64,000 bases of DNA from Flavobacteriaceae bacterium (GTDB lineage Bacteria; Bacteroidota; Bacteroidia; Flavobacteriales; Flavobacteriaceae): the NCBI GenBank assembly GCA_027490305.1, contig JAIXYI010000015.1:1-64000 (forward strand). The letters run 5' to 3'. The translations under genes and the position numbers were made by a program. Numbering within the stretch: position 1 is the stretch's first letter; every line of letters begins with the position of its first letter. The notes below the pieces were generated by a model. That model had not been told where the DNA came from, did not search any database, and saw only the letters and a list, made by a program, of their open reading frames with translations. Below are positions 35,877-45,068 of this stretch, one piece after another.

Positions 35877-36407
35877 TTATTTTTTGGCTCCTGGCGGATA
35901 CTGCTCGAGTATTTTCGCGACGAATTCCCGAATTTTCTCGTCTTTCTTCTCGGCGTTTTTGGTCAGTTCACCCGTTCCTTCCCCTTGCCAGACGAGTTCC
36001 CGCTTTTTGGCATCGATGAGGTCGATAAAGAGGGTACCTTCGGTGGAAGACGATACGGTTGTTTGATTGCCCCAGAACGGGCTCCATCCCCAACCCCAAC
36101 CATAGCCCCATCCGGCGTTGAATTGGTTCACGTCTATCTGTTCACGCGACTTGGTAAAAATGTTGACCAAAAGGTCTGGCTTGTCACTTTTCGTAAACCC
36201 TTTCGCGATCAGGCCTTCCTCAATCGCTTTCAGGATGCGTTTTTTATCGAGATCGGATATCTCTAACTTGTCGACTCCCTGTTTATAGAAGCCAAAGGTT
36301 TTGTATCCGGAATAATCGACCGATTTATCATAATCGCTCGCCACCCGGACCGAAGCACAGGAAACAAGCGCAAACACGGCGATACATACAGCAACTATCT
36401 TTTTCAT
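35877..36407 (-). CDS. DUF4136 lipoprotein
   Basis: The 176-residue protein has a type II signal peptide ending VSCAS, with Cys17 lipidated. The DUF4136 domain follows (VASDYDKSVDYSGYKTFGFY, DLDKKRILKAIEEGLIAKGFTKSDKPDLLVNI). A tryptophan/glycine-rich loop (GWGYGWGWGWSPFWG) precedes the conserved GTLFIDLIDAKKRELVWQGEG. It is an envelope protein of unknown role, transcribed alone. Confidence 0.9.
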   Translation of the reverse strand: MKKIVAVCIAVFALVSCASVRVASDYDKSVDYSGYKTFGFYKQGVDKLEISDLDKKRILKAIEEGLIAKGFTKSDKPDLLVNIFTKSREQIDVNQFNAGWGYGWGWGWSPFWGNQTTVSSSTEGTLFIDLIDAKKRELVWQGEGTGELTKNAEKKDEKIREFVAKILEQYPPGAKK

Positions 36408-36489
36408 ATTCCTATCATTTAAGCCTTTACGGCTTTATAAAGATACGGAAGAGGTGTGAGGGTTGCTTCTTAAAGTTTTGTAAAAGTGA

Positions 36490-36530
36490 GTCAATTAGCG
36501 AATGAGAAAATTAGCGAATTAGCGAATGTA
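36490..36530. repeat. ATTAGCGA direct repeats
   Basis: Four imperfect copies of AATTAGCGAAT with period 8-17 lie downstream of hutU and upstream of the DUF4136 gene. They are non-coding. Confidence 0.6.
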
Positions 36531-36577
36531 GTGCGACGCACAGAAAAGGCGATGCATAACTATATCGCTTATCCATG

Positions 36578-38560
36578 CTAGTTTAGTAGCGTTGCATCTA
36601 CCTCATTCGGCAACGTCACCTTCAACAACGGCTCGGCCTCCATCGCGCGTTTGATCGCAAAGACTGCCCCTTCGTTACGGGCCCAGCTACGGCGGGAAAT
36701 GCCGTTGTTGACATCCCAGAACAGCATCGACTTAAGTCGTCTTTCGGCGTCGGCGGTTCCGTCGAGCAACATGCCGAAACCACCGTTGATGACTTCGCCC
36801 CAACCTACACCACCTCCGTTGTGGATGCTGACCCACGTCGCACCCCGGAAGCTGTCGCCAATCACATTTTGGATGGCCATGTCGGCCGTAAATCGGGAGC
36901 CGTCATAGATGTTCGATGTTTCGCGATAAGGCGAGTCGGTGCCCGATACGTCATGGTGGTCACGACCCAGCACCACAGGTCCGATGGCACCGGTAGCGAT
37001 GGCGTCGTTAAAGGCCTGTGCGATACGCATCCGCCCTTCTGCATCGGCGTAGAGGATGCGTGCTTTAGAACCCACGACCAGGTCATTGGCCTTGGCCCCT
37101 TTGATCCAGCGGATGTTATCTTCCATCTGCAAACGGATTTCATCGGGCGCTGTTTGGGCCATCTCCTCCAAAATCTGCCGGGCAATCGCATCGGTCTTGT
37201 CAAGATCTTCCTGTTTTCCAGAGGTACATACCCAGCGGAATGGTCCAAATCCATAGTCGAAACACATGGGTCCCATGATGTCCTGCACATAGCTCGGATA
37301 GCGGAAATCGATGTGGTTTTCAGCCATGATATCGGCCCCTGCCCGTGAACATTCGAGCAGGAAGGCATTTCCGTAATCAAAGAAATAGGTGCCTTTCGCT
37401 GTGTGGTGGTTAACGGCAGCAGCATGTCGACGGAGGCTTTCCTGCACTTTCACACGAAACGCCGCCGGATCTTCCGCCATCATCCGGTTGGATTCTTCAA
37501 ACGTGAGTCCGGCAGGGTAATAGCCACCGGCCCACGGATTGTGTAAGGAGGTCTGGTCGGAACCCAGGTCGATGTGGAGTCCTTCCTTGTCAAAACGCTC
37601 CCAGATATCGACGATATTGCCCAGATACGCAAGTGAAACGGTTTCTTTTGCTGTCTGCGCGGCCCGAACCCTGGATACGAGTCCGTCAAGCTCTTCCCAT
37701 ACTTCATCGATCCATTTTTGGGAATGACGGATATGCGTGATTTTCGGATTGACTTCCGCGCAGACGGTGATACAACCGGCGATGTTGCCCGCTTTCGGCT
37801 GCGCACCGCTCATGCCGCCGAGTCCGGAGGTCACAAACAAGGAGCCTTCCGGGGATTTCCCGATTTTACGAAAGCCGTTCAATACGGTGATGGTCGTGCC
37901 ATGAACGATGCCTTGCGGGCCGATATACATATAGCTGCCAGCGGTCATTTGTCCGTACTGCGTCACGCCAAGCGCATTGAAGCGTTCCCAATCGTCTGGT
38001 TTGGAATAGTTTGGAATCATCATGCCATTGGTCACTACGACCCGTGGGGCGTCTTTGTGCGACGGGAAAAGTCCCATCGGATGTCCTGAATACATCACCA
38101 GCGTCTGTTCATCTGTCATTTCCGACAGATAGCGCATGGTGAGCAGGTATTGTGCCCAGTTTTGGAATACTCCGCCGTTGCCGCCATACGTAATGAGTTC
38201 ATGCGGGTGTTGGGCGACAGCATAGTCGAGGTTATTTTGGATCATGAGCATGATGGCGCGCGCCTGCGGGCTGTTTCCCGGATATTCGTCTATCGGGCGG
38301 GCATACATGCGGTAGTCGGGTCTGAACCGGTACATATAGATACGTCCGTAGGTTTCGAGTTCCGCCCTGAATTCCGGCAATAACGTGGCATGGTGCTTCG
38401 GGTCAAAATACCGCAAGGCATTGCGAAGCGCGAGTTTCTTTTCCTCGTCGGTCAGGATGTCCTTGCGTTTCGGGGCGTGGTTGATGGAAGGGTCATACGG
38501 TTTTGGTTCCGGAAGGGTGGCGGGTATGCCTTGGCGTATCAGCTCCTTGAAATTATCCAT
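36578..38560 (-). CDS. hutU: Urocanate hydratase
   Basis: The 660-residue enzyme converts urocanate to imidazolonepropionate in histidine breakdown, with tightly bound NAD. Family features include YGGNGGVFQNWAQYLLTMRYLSEMTDEQTLVMYSGHPMGLF, GLGGMSGAQPKAGNIAG, the Cys-containing MCFDYGFGPFRWVCTSG and VSIHNGGGVGWGEVINGGFGM. Length is as expected. The start at 38560 (MDNFKELIRQGIP) is chosen because it overlaps the preceding gene by only 8 bp; a start at 38617 would overlap by 65. Other hut genes are not in the window. Confidence 0.95.
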   Translation of the reverse strand: MDNFKELIRQGIPATLPEPKPYDPSINHAPKRKDILTDEEKKLALRNALRYFDPKHHATLLPEFRAELETYGRIYMYRFRPDYRMYARPIDEYPGNSPQARAIMLMIQNNLDYAVAQHPHELITYGGNGGVFQNWAQYLLTMRYLSEMTDEQTLVMYSGHPMGLFPSHKDAPRVVVTNGMMIPNYSKPDDWERFNALGVTQYGQMTAGSYMYIGPQGIVHGTTITVLNGFRKIGKSPEGSLFVTSGLGGMSGAQPKAGNIAGCITVCAEVNPKITHIRHSQKWIDEVWEELDGLVSRVRAAQTAKETVSLAYLGNIVDIWERFDKEGLHIDLGSDQTSLHNPWAGGYYPAGLTFEESNRMMAEDPAAFRVKVQESLRRHAAAVNHHTAKGTYFFDYGNAFLLECSRAGADIMAENHIDFRYPSYVQDIMGPMCFDYGFGPFRWVCTSGKQEDLDKTDAIARQILEEMAQTAPDEIRLQMEDNIRWIKGAKANDLVVGSKARILYADAEGRMRIAQAFNDAIATGAIGPVVLGRDHHDVSGTDSPYRETSNIYDGSRFTADMAIQNVIGDSFRGATWVSIHNGGGVGWGEVINGGFGMLLDGTADAERRLKSMLFWDVNNGISRRSWARNEGAVFAIKRAMEAEPLLKVTLPNEVDATLLN

Positions 38561-38756
38561 TTTTTGGCGTATTGGAAGGTGTTTTCCGGTTGGTTCCGGT
38601 GTTTTTATCGAAGCCATACGGGCAGTGGCGGCAGCCGCTTTTACAGCAATAGCCGCGTGCCAGATGGTACTTTTCAGTAAAGCAACGATAGCCCTCGGGG
38701 GTGAGGTAGAAATCTTCTCCTTCGATTAATGCAGGTTTTGGGCTATTCTCGTTCAT
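38553..38756 (-). CDS. Small cysteine-rich DUF5522 protein
   Basis: The 67-residue protein has the signature RGYCCKSGCRHCPYGF, with four cysteines and one histidine that could bind a metal. YLTPEGYRCFTEKYHL precedes it. The start at 38756 (MNENSPKP) is preferred over 38768. It overlaps hutU by 8 bp and leads that operon. Function is unknown. Confidence 0.8.
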   Translation of the reverse strand: MNENSPKPALIEGEDFYLTPEGYRCFTEKYHLARGYCCKSGCRHCPYGFDKNTGTNRKTPSNTPKNG

Positions 38757-38893
38757 TTCTGACCCCAAAAATACGGTTTAATTAGATAAAGCTCAATTTT
38801 CGGGTCGTTGTACCGGAAATATGCGTCAAATGGCGGGTGTAATGTAAATCTATTATGTGGAATTAGTATTTTTATCCCTCTAACCAATCTGCA

Positions 38894-39607
38894 ATGAAAC
38901 CGCAACCACATCTTTTAATCATCGATGACGATGACATGCACCTCGCGATGCTCGAGGAGAAGTTGGAAGCGCTCGGCTTCAAGAACATAGTGAAGGCGCA
39001 GGGTTATGAAAATGCTATCACTGCGTGGGCGGATACCGACCCAGATATTGTTTTGATTGACTACTATCTTGACCGGGGGAAAACCGGCTTGGATTTTGTG
39101 GAGGATTACCTCCTAAATGCCAATGTACCGGTCATCATGCTCTCGACGTTTTACAACGATACCGTGTTTGACCAAATTATGAAAGTAAAGCCGATGGAGT
39201 TTCTTTCAAAAGGGTGTAGCGCGTTCGAGTTGCGTAAGGCAATAGATTTGGTGACAGCGAAATATGAAGCGGAGGTACAGCAAAACGCCCTGAAAGATTT
39301 TTTCTTTATAAAGGTCGGGCGTCTGATTCGAAAGGTGGAAGTTGAAAAGATAGAAATTATTCAGGTCGATGGCAAATATCTTAATGTTTGGTTCGACGGG
39401 CGCCAATTTCCTTTTCGCTCAACCCTTCAGCAGTTTGTACGGAAACTACCCCCTCATTTTGCGCAGGTACATCAGTCGTATGTGGTGAACATGAAGTTTA
39501 TTGACGCCATTGATCTCGAAGAGAATACCATCTATCTAAAATCGACGAAAGCGTATATCAGCCGCTCCTTCCGCAAGTCGTTCCTTGATCGGTACTACCA
39601 TCTATAA
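38894..39607 (+). CDS. LytTR-type response regulator
   Basis: The 237-residue protein has a receiver domain at about 5-125 with acidic cluster DDDD (11-14) and phospho-acceptor Asp56 in IVLIDYYLD. A LytTR DNA-binding domain follows at about 140-237 (IKVGRLIRKVEVEKIEIIQVDGKYLNVWFDG...FRSTLQQFVRKLPPHFAQVHQSYVVNMKFIDAI). The downstream sensor kinase is the likely partner, 95 bp away. The canonical Lys near the end of the receiver is within FLSKGCS. Confidence 0.93.
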   Translation: MKPQPHLLIIDDDDMHLAMLEEKLEALGFKNIVKAQGYENAITAWADTDPDIVLIDYYLDRGKTGLDFVEDYLLNANVPVIMLSTFYNDTVFDQIMKVKPMEFLSKGCSAFELRKAIDLVTAKYEAEVQQNALKDFFFIKVGRLIRKVEVEKIEIIQVDGKYLNVWFDGRQFPFRSTLQQFVRKLPPHFAQVHQSYVVNMKFIDAIDLEENTIYLKSTKAYISRSFRKSFLDRYYHL

Positions 39608-39661
39608 GCGTTACAATTTCTTTATCGCCATCCAAAAAGGAGGTAAAAAAGGCGATTAGTA

Positions 39662-39669
39662 TAAATTTG
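39662..39669 (+). promoter_or_regulatory. -7 box before the second kinase type
   Basis: TAAATTTG fits TANNTTTG, 33 bases before the kinase ATG. No clear -33 element is present. Confidence 0.4.
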
Positions 39670-39702
39670 TAAGGTAAATTGTAAACTTTTGGTTTCTGTA
39701 AA

Positions 39703-41616
39703 ATGGGCAAGTACCTTTTCAAATCTCATAATCATCCGCTCAAACTGCTTATTTGGTGGTCAGTATGTATCATTTTTTTGATTTTTTTTGCCTGCGCTCC
39801 GAATTCAGAAAAAACGCCGGAGGCGGGTCGCCTTGCCGCTTCCGACTTCCACCGCCAGTATAGCTATGCTGAGATACAAAAGGCTTTGCACCGTTACGGT
39901 TCAGCACATCCGGTTACCCTTCGGATGACAATGTCACATTTGCTATATGAGTCATCTCGCGAATCATATCCCACGCGCGACACCCTGAATTTGATTGACC
40001 GGCTTACCCGACAAAGCAACGATTCGATTTTTCGGTCGGTGTATCACATTCTTGAAGCGCGGTACCAAAATAAACACAACCGCCACCTGTGCTACTTACA
40101 CGCCATTAAGGCAAGGGATTTCTTTGAGGCCACCCGGGATACGTTTGGGATGGTAGACGCATATAAAATTTTAGCACACCGTTCCGGCACCACAGCGGAT
40201 GATGGAGGCATCAGTGCGTCTGATCTCAAGCGTTACGATAAGCGGCTCACCGATTTGGTAAGGTCGTCCTCACACACCGAACACCGCCAATATTATTTGC
40301 AGAGTTTGTTGATAGGCGATCTCAAGCGGATTAAAAAACGAGACATCCGGTATTTTGAAGGCATCTACCGCCAGTTCGAGGCGCTGCGGCCCGATTCCCT
40401 TCTATTATGGACAGGCAGACAGAATCTAATGATGGATTATTATTATAAAGGAATGCGGGTTCAGTCGGATTCGATGATGCGCATATGCGTGGCTACCGCG
40501 CCAATGAGAAGAAAGAGCCGCGCCCTCCTTGATTCGAGTTACGCCAGCCAAATCACCACTCCGGATCAGCAGATTGCATTGTACCTCAAAGCATTGGCCG
40601 CGTACGAGCGAACGCGCGTCCACGACAATCAGTTGTTATTTGATATTTACGACTGTATGGCAGATGCGTTCCGAAGAAAACAAGATTTCAGGAATGCATT
40701 GGACTATACGGTTCTCAAAGACAGCGTTGAAGCTGCAGAGGCCGCTAGCCAGAAGGAGGTGGCCGTTCAAACGTTGGAATCCCGTTACAAAGTAAAACAG
40801 AAAGATGCAGAACTTCTTCAGAAGGAAAAAGAACGGCGCAAGTTTTATTACCTGTTTCTTATTGGCGCCCTTGTTGCCGTAATTACCACGGCATTAGGAT
40901 ATTACAATTACGTGACGCGCCGAAAATTGCAGGCGCTGAATCAACAACAGGAAGACGTGAAACGTGTAATTTCACACGATTTGTTGTCTCCGCTAAGTGC
41001 GCTCGAGATGTTGAACTCCAGAATGGAAAAGAGCCTTCCTGATGACGGTTCCATAAGCGAAGGGCTTCGGAGGCAGAGGCTCTATCTCCATCATATACAG
41101 GGGCTTTGTCATAATTTGGTAGGCTGGCTATGGCATGACCGGTCTGACGCCCACCAGGAAATGCCGCTTGAGGAAGTCGTCAAGGGAGTGCTGTTAGAAC
41201 TCGAAGCTTTCTTCGCCTCCTATGACACGAAAGTGGACTATGAATTGTCTGGTTCCGCCTCGGAAATACAACTTTCAGACCCAAATGCCTTCCGAACGAT
41301 CATACGTAATCTGCTCACCAATTCTGTTCGGCACGGAAAAGCACAAATAGTAAAGATTTCGGTAGCGACCTCACAAACGAATCTTACCTTCCAGATTCTG
41401 GATGACGGCGCGACTATTGACGCTGAACTGGCCATGAGGTTGGCAGATTTTCTTAATGGGCAGGCCGACCAGCGAAACATTTCCGGTCTTGGCCTCTATC
41501 TGGCAGGTCGCTTTTTAAAACGACTCCGGGGCCAGTACGAAGTGGTGCCTGCCAGGGAAGACGGCTTTAGTAATAGCCACAATTTACTATTTCCTCTCAA
41601 CCGCTCCAAAATATAA
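39703..41616 (+). CDS. Sensor histidine kinase (HisKA type)
   Basis: The 637-residue protein has an N-terminal hydrophobic segment (LLIWWSVCIIFLIFFAC) that ends in a lipobox-like FFAC. An all-helical periplasmic sensor follows, probably with degenerate TPRs. A membrane helix lies at about 385-405 (FYYLFLIGALVAVITTALGYY). HisKA has His425 in VISHDLLSPLSALEML, and the HATPase domain has N box RTIIRNLLTNSVRHG. The G1 motif reads DDGAT instead of DxGxG; G2 is SGLGLYLAGRFLKRL. It is paired with the LytTR regulator upstream. Lipidation together with a downstream helix would be unusual, so the first segment may simply be a signal anchor. Confidence 0.88.
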   Translation: MGKYLFKSHNHPLKLLIWWSVCIIFLIFFACAPNSEKTPEAGRLAASDFHRQYSYAEIQKALHRYGSAHPVTLRMTMSHLLYESSRESYPTRDTLNLIDRLTRQSNDSIFRSVYHILEARYQNKHNRHLCYLHAIKARDFFEATRDTFGMVDAYKILAHRSGTTADDGGISASDLKRYDKRLTDLVRSSSHTEHRQYYLQSLLIGDLKRIKKRDIRYFEGIYRQFEALRPDSLLLWTGRQNLMMDYYYKGMRVQSDSMMRICVATAPMRRKSRALLDSSYASQITTPDQQIALYLKALAAYERTRVHDNQLLFDIYDCMADAFRRKQDFRNALDYTVLKDSVEAAEAASQKEVAVQTLESRYKVKQKDAELLQKEKERRKFYYLFLIGALVAVITTALGYYNYVTRRKLQALNQQQEDVKRVISHDLLSPLSALEMLNSRMEKSLPDDGSISEGLRRQRLYLHHIQGLCHNLVGWLWHDRSDAHQEMPLEEVVKGVLLELEAFFASYDTKVDYELSGSASEIQLSDPNAFRTIIRNLLTNSVRHGKAQIVKISVATSQTNLTFQILDDGATIDAELAMRLADFLNGQADQRNISGLGLYLAGRFLKRLRGQYEVVPAREDGFSNSHNLLFPLNRSKI

Positions 41617-41834
41617 GAAGGTAGGGGAAGGAAGCCGGTCGGTGCTTTGGGGTCAGGCGCGGTCTTGCCTTTTACCCGGAAATAGAAAGGTCGTTTTAGC
41701 TTTTACCAAGCTATTCACTCAAATAATGTCGTAAACGGTATTAAAATCGACTTATTCGGTCATAATATCGGCATAAGCGGTTTGCTGCAGTCTATGTGTA
41801 GTAGAAAATACCGAACTCACCCCTTTTAGAAAGG

Positions 41835-41955
41835 CATATGTCCCCCCGAAGGCAACTTTCGGACAACGTCCGTATAATCTTTGGTGCGGGACGATTTCCG
41901 GCGCACATTTGTTTCAGAAAAATGTGCGAAGGCAGGGCAAGGTTGCCTTTCGTAA
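41835..41955. other. Hairpin cluster in a 716-bp spacer
   Basis: The gap from 41617 to 42332 has no credible gene. Within it, 41902-41910 pairs perfectly with 41920-41928, yet 41902-41906 can pair instead with 41884-41888. Smaller hairpins lie at 41846-41862, 41861-41871 and 41929-41949. This could be a structured RNA or a degenerate repeat. I see nothing identifiable in the rest (41956-42332). Confidence 0.35.
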
Positions 41956-42332
41956 GAAGATAAAAAAGGGGAAAAATGTCAACAATTAGACAATACGAAG
42001 TAAGACAACCGTTTGGAGCGCCAATATCGTAATTAGACGCGATCTAAGGCGGTGTTGAATCGTAAACATTGAGGCCAGCATCCCGCGTTCAGTACGCATC
42101 TCTTAACCCCCTTGTCTTCGTCTGAGATAATGTAGGATTATCGTTTTTGGGGCAGACGTAGACACAACCCTTGCTAGTGGAAAGACGTGGGATCGCCGGC
42201 TAATGTAGTATTTTTTTTTAATACTGTGTGTAAATCTTTGAAAATCTTGAATAACGACGAAGGCGATGTGCGATAGAAACTACGCTTACAGACAAGGTGA
42301 AGCGCACAGCGTTTTCTTCTAAATGACAAAAG

Positions 42333-44123
42333 ATGAAACGATTTGTTTTGACATGTTGGCTCTCCTTTCAGTTGACTTCCGTTTACAGCCAGTTGTATGT
42401 GACAGGAAGCAGTTATCTGTATACAGTTAATCAGGTGGTTACGGTATCGCAGCAAGTACAGTTGGGTGCCTCTACGTTTCTATACATGAGAGGTTCCTCT
42501 CAACTGTTACAGCGAACAACTGGTGCTTCCAGTAACACGGGCTCCGGCGTGCTGTCTATTTACCAGGAAGGAAGTTCCAACCAATTTAAGTATAACTATT
42601 GGTGCTCACCCGTAGGTGGCACAACGGGTACGGGCAATATTAATTTCGGCGTGACGCAACTCTCGAGGCCGACAACTACTACGGCCAGCACCTCGGCGGT
42701 TATCTTGCCCAGTAATGAAACTGGTCTGGATGGTATCGCCAACCCGCTGAGTATTTCGCCATACTGGGTGTATAAGTTCCTGTCTGGCACCAACTATTCC
42801 GAATGGATAGCTGTCGGAAGTGCCTCCACCATCGCCGCAGGCCAGGGATTCACGATGAAAGGAACATCGGGAACAGACGCCACGACCGTGTTGGGCGTAA
42901 GTAACAATCCAGGAAGTGCGCAGCGCTATGATTTCCGCGGACGTCCGAACGACGGTACGATTTCAGTCAGCGTCGGGTCAGGGAAATATACCCTTACCGG
43001 AAATCCTTATCCGTCCGCGTTGGATCTCAACGCCTTCCTGCTGGATTCCGGCAATACTGCCATAGACGGTTCTGTTTATTTCTGGGAGCAAAGCGTCACG
43101 CCCAACTCACATTACCTCAACCAATATGTAGGCGGATATGGTACATTCGTGCCTGTAAGCATGGCATCAACAGGTGTTTATACCGCAGCAACGTTTGCGA
43201 CTTACAACGGTGACGGCTCTGTCAACAATCCATCGGTCGGAACGGGTACGGTCATTCCGCGTCGGTATTCTCCTATTGGACAGGGTTTTATGGTGAAAGG
43301 GACTATTAATGGAAGTGTCTCCCTTAGAAATAGTCATCGTACTTTCGTGACGGAGGGGGCTTCTAACAACAGCGTGTTCTCGCGTTCCGCCGCCGCGGTC
43401 GCAGCCATCAGCGGCGACGAAGGACAAGCGCAAGATACTCTGACAGTACCCACTCAGGTTCGCCTGAATATTTCGCTGGGGAATGGTTTCTCCCGACAAG
43501 TTGTATTGATCCTTGAGCATACCGCTACAGAAGGTCTTGATCATGGTATGGAAGCTGAGAATGCAGACGATTTTACAACGGATGCAGGATTTTATCTCGA
43601 TGGGAAAAACTATGTAATTGATGCAGTACCGTTTTCAGTAAATCGCATCGTTCCCATGGTGGTGAAAGCAGAGGAAGACACGACCGTTGGTTTTTCCCTG
43701 AGCGAGGCAGTCGAGTTCCCGGCAGAGCAGGCCATTTTTATTCACGATATGGCGGATGACTCGTATCACAACCTGCGCGAGTCAGCCTATTTGGTCGATG
43801 TCGCAAGCGGTTTGGATAGCTCACGCTTCACACTTTGCTTTAAGGATCTCAATGCACTTTCTACACCCGATGAATCACTGGCCACGTTGGGCGTTTTTCA
43901 AAATAACACCGTTCGGCAATTGTGGATTGAGAATCCTACTTCCGATAAAATCCAATCGGTACGCGTCTTTGATATTACCGGAAGGGAGGTAATGACGGTT
44001 TCCGAGCCTGCTTCCGCTACACAGTTCCGCTACTCTACGGCGCAATTCGCTTCCGGAGCGTATATCGTAAAGATTGATCGTAATGGTAAAAAACCCATCA
44101 CGCGTAAGATACTGGTTAAGTAA
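42333..44123 (+). CDS. Large exported protein with T9SS sorting domain
   Basis: The 596-residue protein has a signal peptide (1-19). The body is Ser/Thr/Gly-rich and beta-type, with phrases frequent in Flavobacterium T9SS cargo (SVGSGKYTLTGNPYPSALDLNAFL, SPIGQGFMVKGTINGSVSLRNSHR). The last 75 residues (LGVFQNNTVRQLWIENPTSDKIQSVRVFDITGREV...GAYIVKI...KILVK) form a type A sorting domain. It is a surface or secreted protein with no catalytic motif that I recognise. Confidence 0.82.
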   Translation: MKRFVLTCWLSFQLTSVYSQLYVTGSSYLYTVNQVVTVSQQVQLGASTFLYMRGSSQLLQRTTGASSNTGSGVLSIYQEGSSNQFKYNYWCSPVGGTTGTGNINFGVTQLSRPTTTTASTSAVILPSNETGLDGIANPLSISPYWVYKFLSGTNYSEWIAVGSASTIAAGQGFTMKGTSGTDATTVLGVSNNPGSAQRYDFRGRPNDGTISVSVGSGKYTLTGNPYPSALDLNAFLLDSGNTAIDGSVYFWEQSVTPNSHYLNQYVGGYGTFVPVSMASTGVYTAATFATYNGDGSVNNPSVGTGTVIPRRYSPIGQGFMVKGTINGSVSLRNSHRTFVTEGASNNSVFSRSAAAVAAISGDEGQAQDTLTVPTQVRLNISLGNGFSRQVVLILEHTATEGLDHGMEAENADDFTTDAGFYLDGKNYVIDAVPFSVNRIVPMVVKAEEDTTVGFSLSEAVEFPAEQAIFIHDMADDSYHNLRESAYLVDVASGLDSSRFTLCFKDLNALSTPDESLATLGVFQNNTVRQLWIENPTSDKIQSVRVFDITGREVMTVSEPASATQFRYSTAQFASGAYIVKIDRNGKKPITRKILVK

Positions 44124-44127
44124 TAAG

Positions 44128-44147
44128 ACGGCTTCGGCCGTTTTTTT
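44128..44147 (+). terminator. Terminator with TTCG tetraloop
   Basis: ACGGC-TTCG-GCCGT followed by a run of seven T, a few bases after the sorting-domain gene. Confidence 0.8.
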
Positions 44148-44168
44148 ATTGCCTATTTTTGCGCTATA

Positions 44169-45068
44169 GTGGAAGTACCGACGCACCTTATTCGCACTCC
44201 TTTTCCAATTGAACTTGCTATTCGGCGGGAAGACCTCATTCACCCCATCGTCTCGGGAAATAAATATCGGAAACTGAAATACAATCTGAGAGACGCCGTC
44301 TCTGGTCAAGCTCGTTTGCTCGTGACATTTGGCGGTCCCCATTCCAATCACGTCGCGGCGACGGCATTTGCCGCCCGGGAAGCGGGTCTTTCATCGTTGG
44401 GCCTGATCCGGGGTGAGGAATGGGAAACCCTGCTATCCGATAGCCCGACACTCGTGTTTGCCCAGAAATGCGGTATGAAATTTCAGTTTCTTTCAAGGGA
44501 GGCGTATCGCATGCGGAACGATCCCACGTTTTCGGATGCCCTCCACCAGCAATGGCCGCATGCCTTTGTGCTGCCGGAAGGAGGCACCAACGAATTAGCG
44601 GTCAAAGGCTGCAGCGAAATACTTGGAACGCAGGATGAGAACTATGACATCATCTGCTGCTCTGTCGGTACCGGTGGCACCATCGCGGGCCTCTCACGCG
44701 CCGCGGCATCCCACCAGAAAATCCTCGGATTTCCCGCCCTAAAAGGCGATTTTCTAAAAGAGGATATTCGTAAATTTGCGAACAACGATAATTGGGAACT
44801 CGTGACCGGCTATGAATTCGGAGGGTATGCCCAAACGGATGACCGATTGGTGGCCTTTATCAATGCGTTCTATGCTGAAACCAAAATTCCGCTCGACCCT
44901 GTCTATACAGGAAAGATGGTTTTCGGCGTTATGAAAGAAATCGCGACAGGAAGGTTTACGGAAGGTTCCCGAATTTTATTGATCCACACAGGTGGCTTAC
45001 AGGGAGTTCCCGCCATGAATGCGCGCCTGCAAAGAATGAAACGACCAATACTGACGTTAGATGTATAA
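44169..45068 (+). CDS. PLP-dependent D-cysteine desulfhydrase / ACC deaminase-like protein
   Basis: The 299-residue fold-type II PLP enzyme has the PLP Lys in SGNKYRKLKYNL (about residue 32). TFGGPHSNH follows near 59-67, and the phosphate loop CSVGTGGTIAG lies near 174-184. The family includes 1-aminocyclopropane-1-carboxylate deaminase and D-cysteine desulfhydrase; in this lineage the substrate is unsettled. It starts with GTG, since no ATG precedes the conserved N-terminus. It overlaps the glucosaminidase gene by 8 bp. Confidence 0.88.
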   Translation: MEVPTHLIRTPFPIELAIRREDLIHPIVSGNKYRKLKYNLRDAVSGQARLLVTFGGPHSNHVAATAFAAREAGLSSLGLIRGEEWETLLSDSPTLVFAQKCGMKFQFLSREAYRMRNDPTFSDALHQQWPHAFVLPEGGTNELAVKGCSEILGTQDENYDIICCSVGTGGTIAGLSRAAASHQKILGFPALKGDFLKEDIRKFANNDNWELVTGYEFGGYAQTDDRLVAFINAFYAETKIPLDPVYTGKMVFGVMKEIATGRFTEGSRILLIHTGGLQGVPAMNARLQRMKRPILTLDV

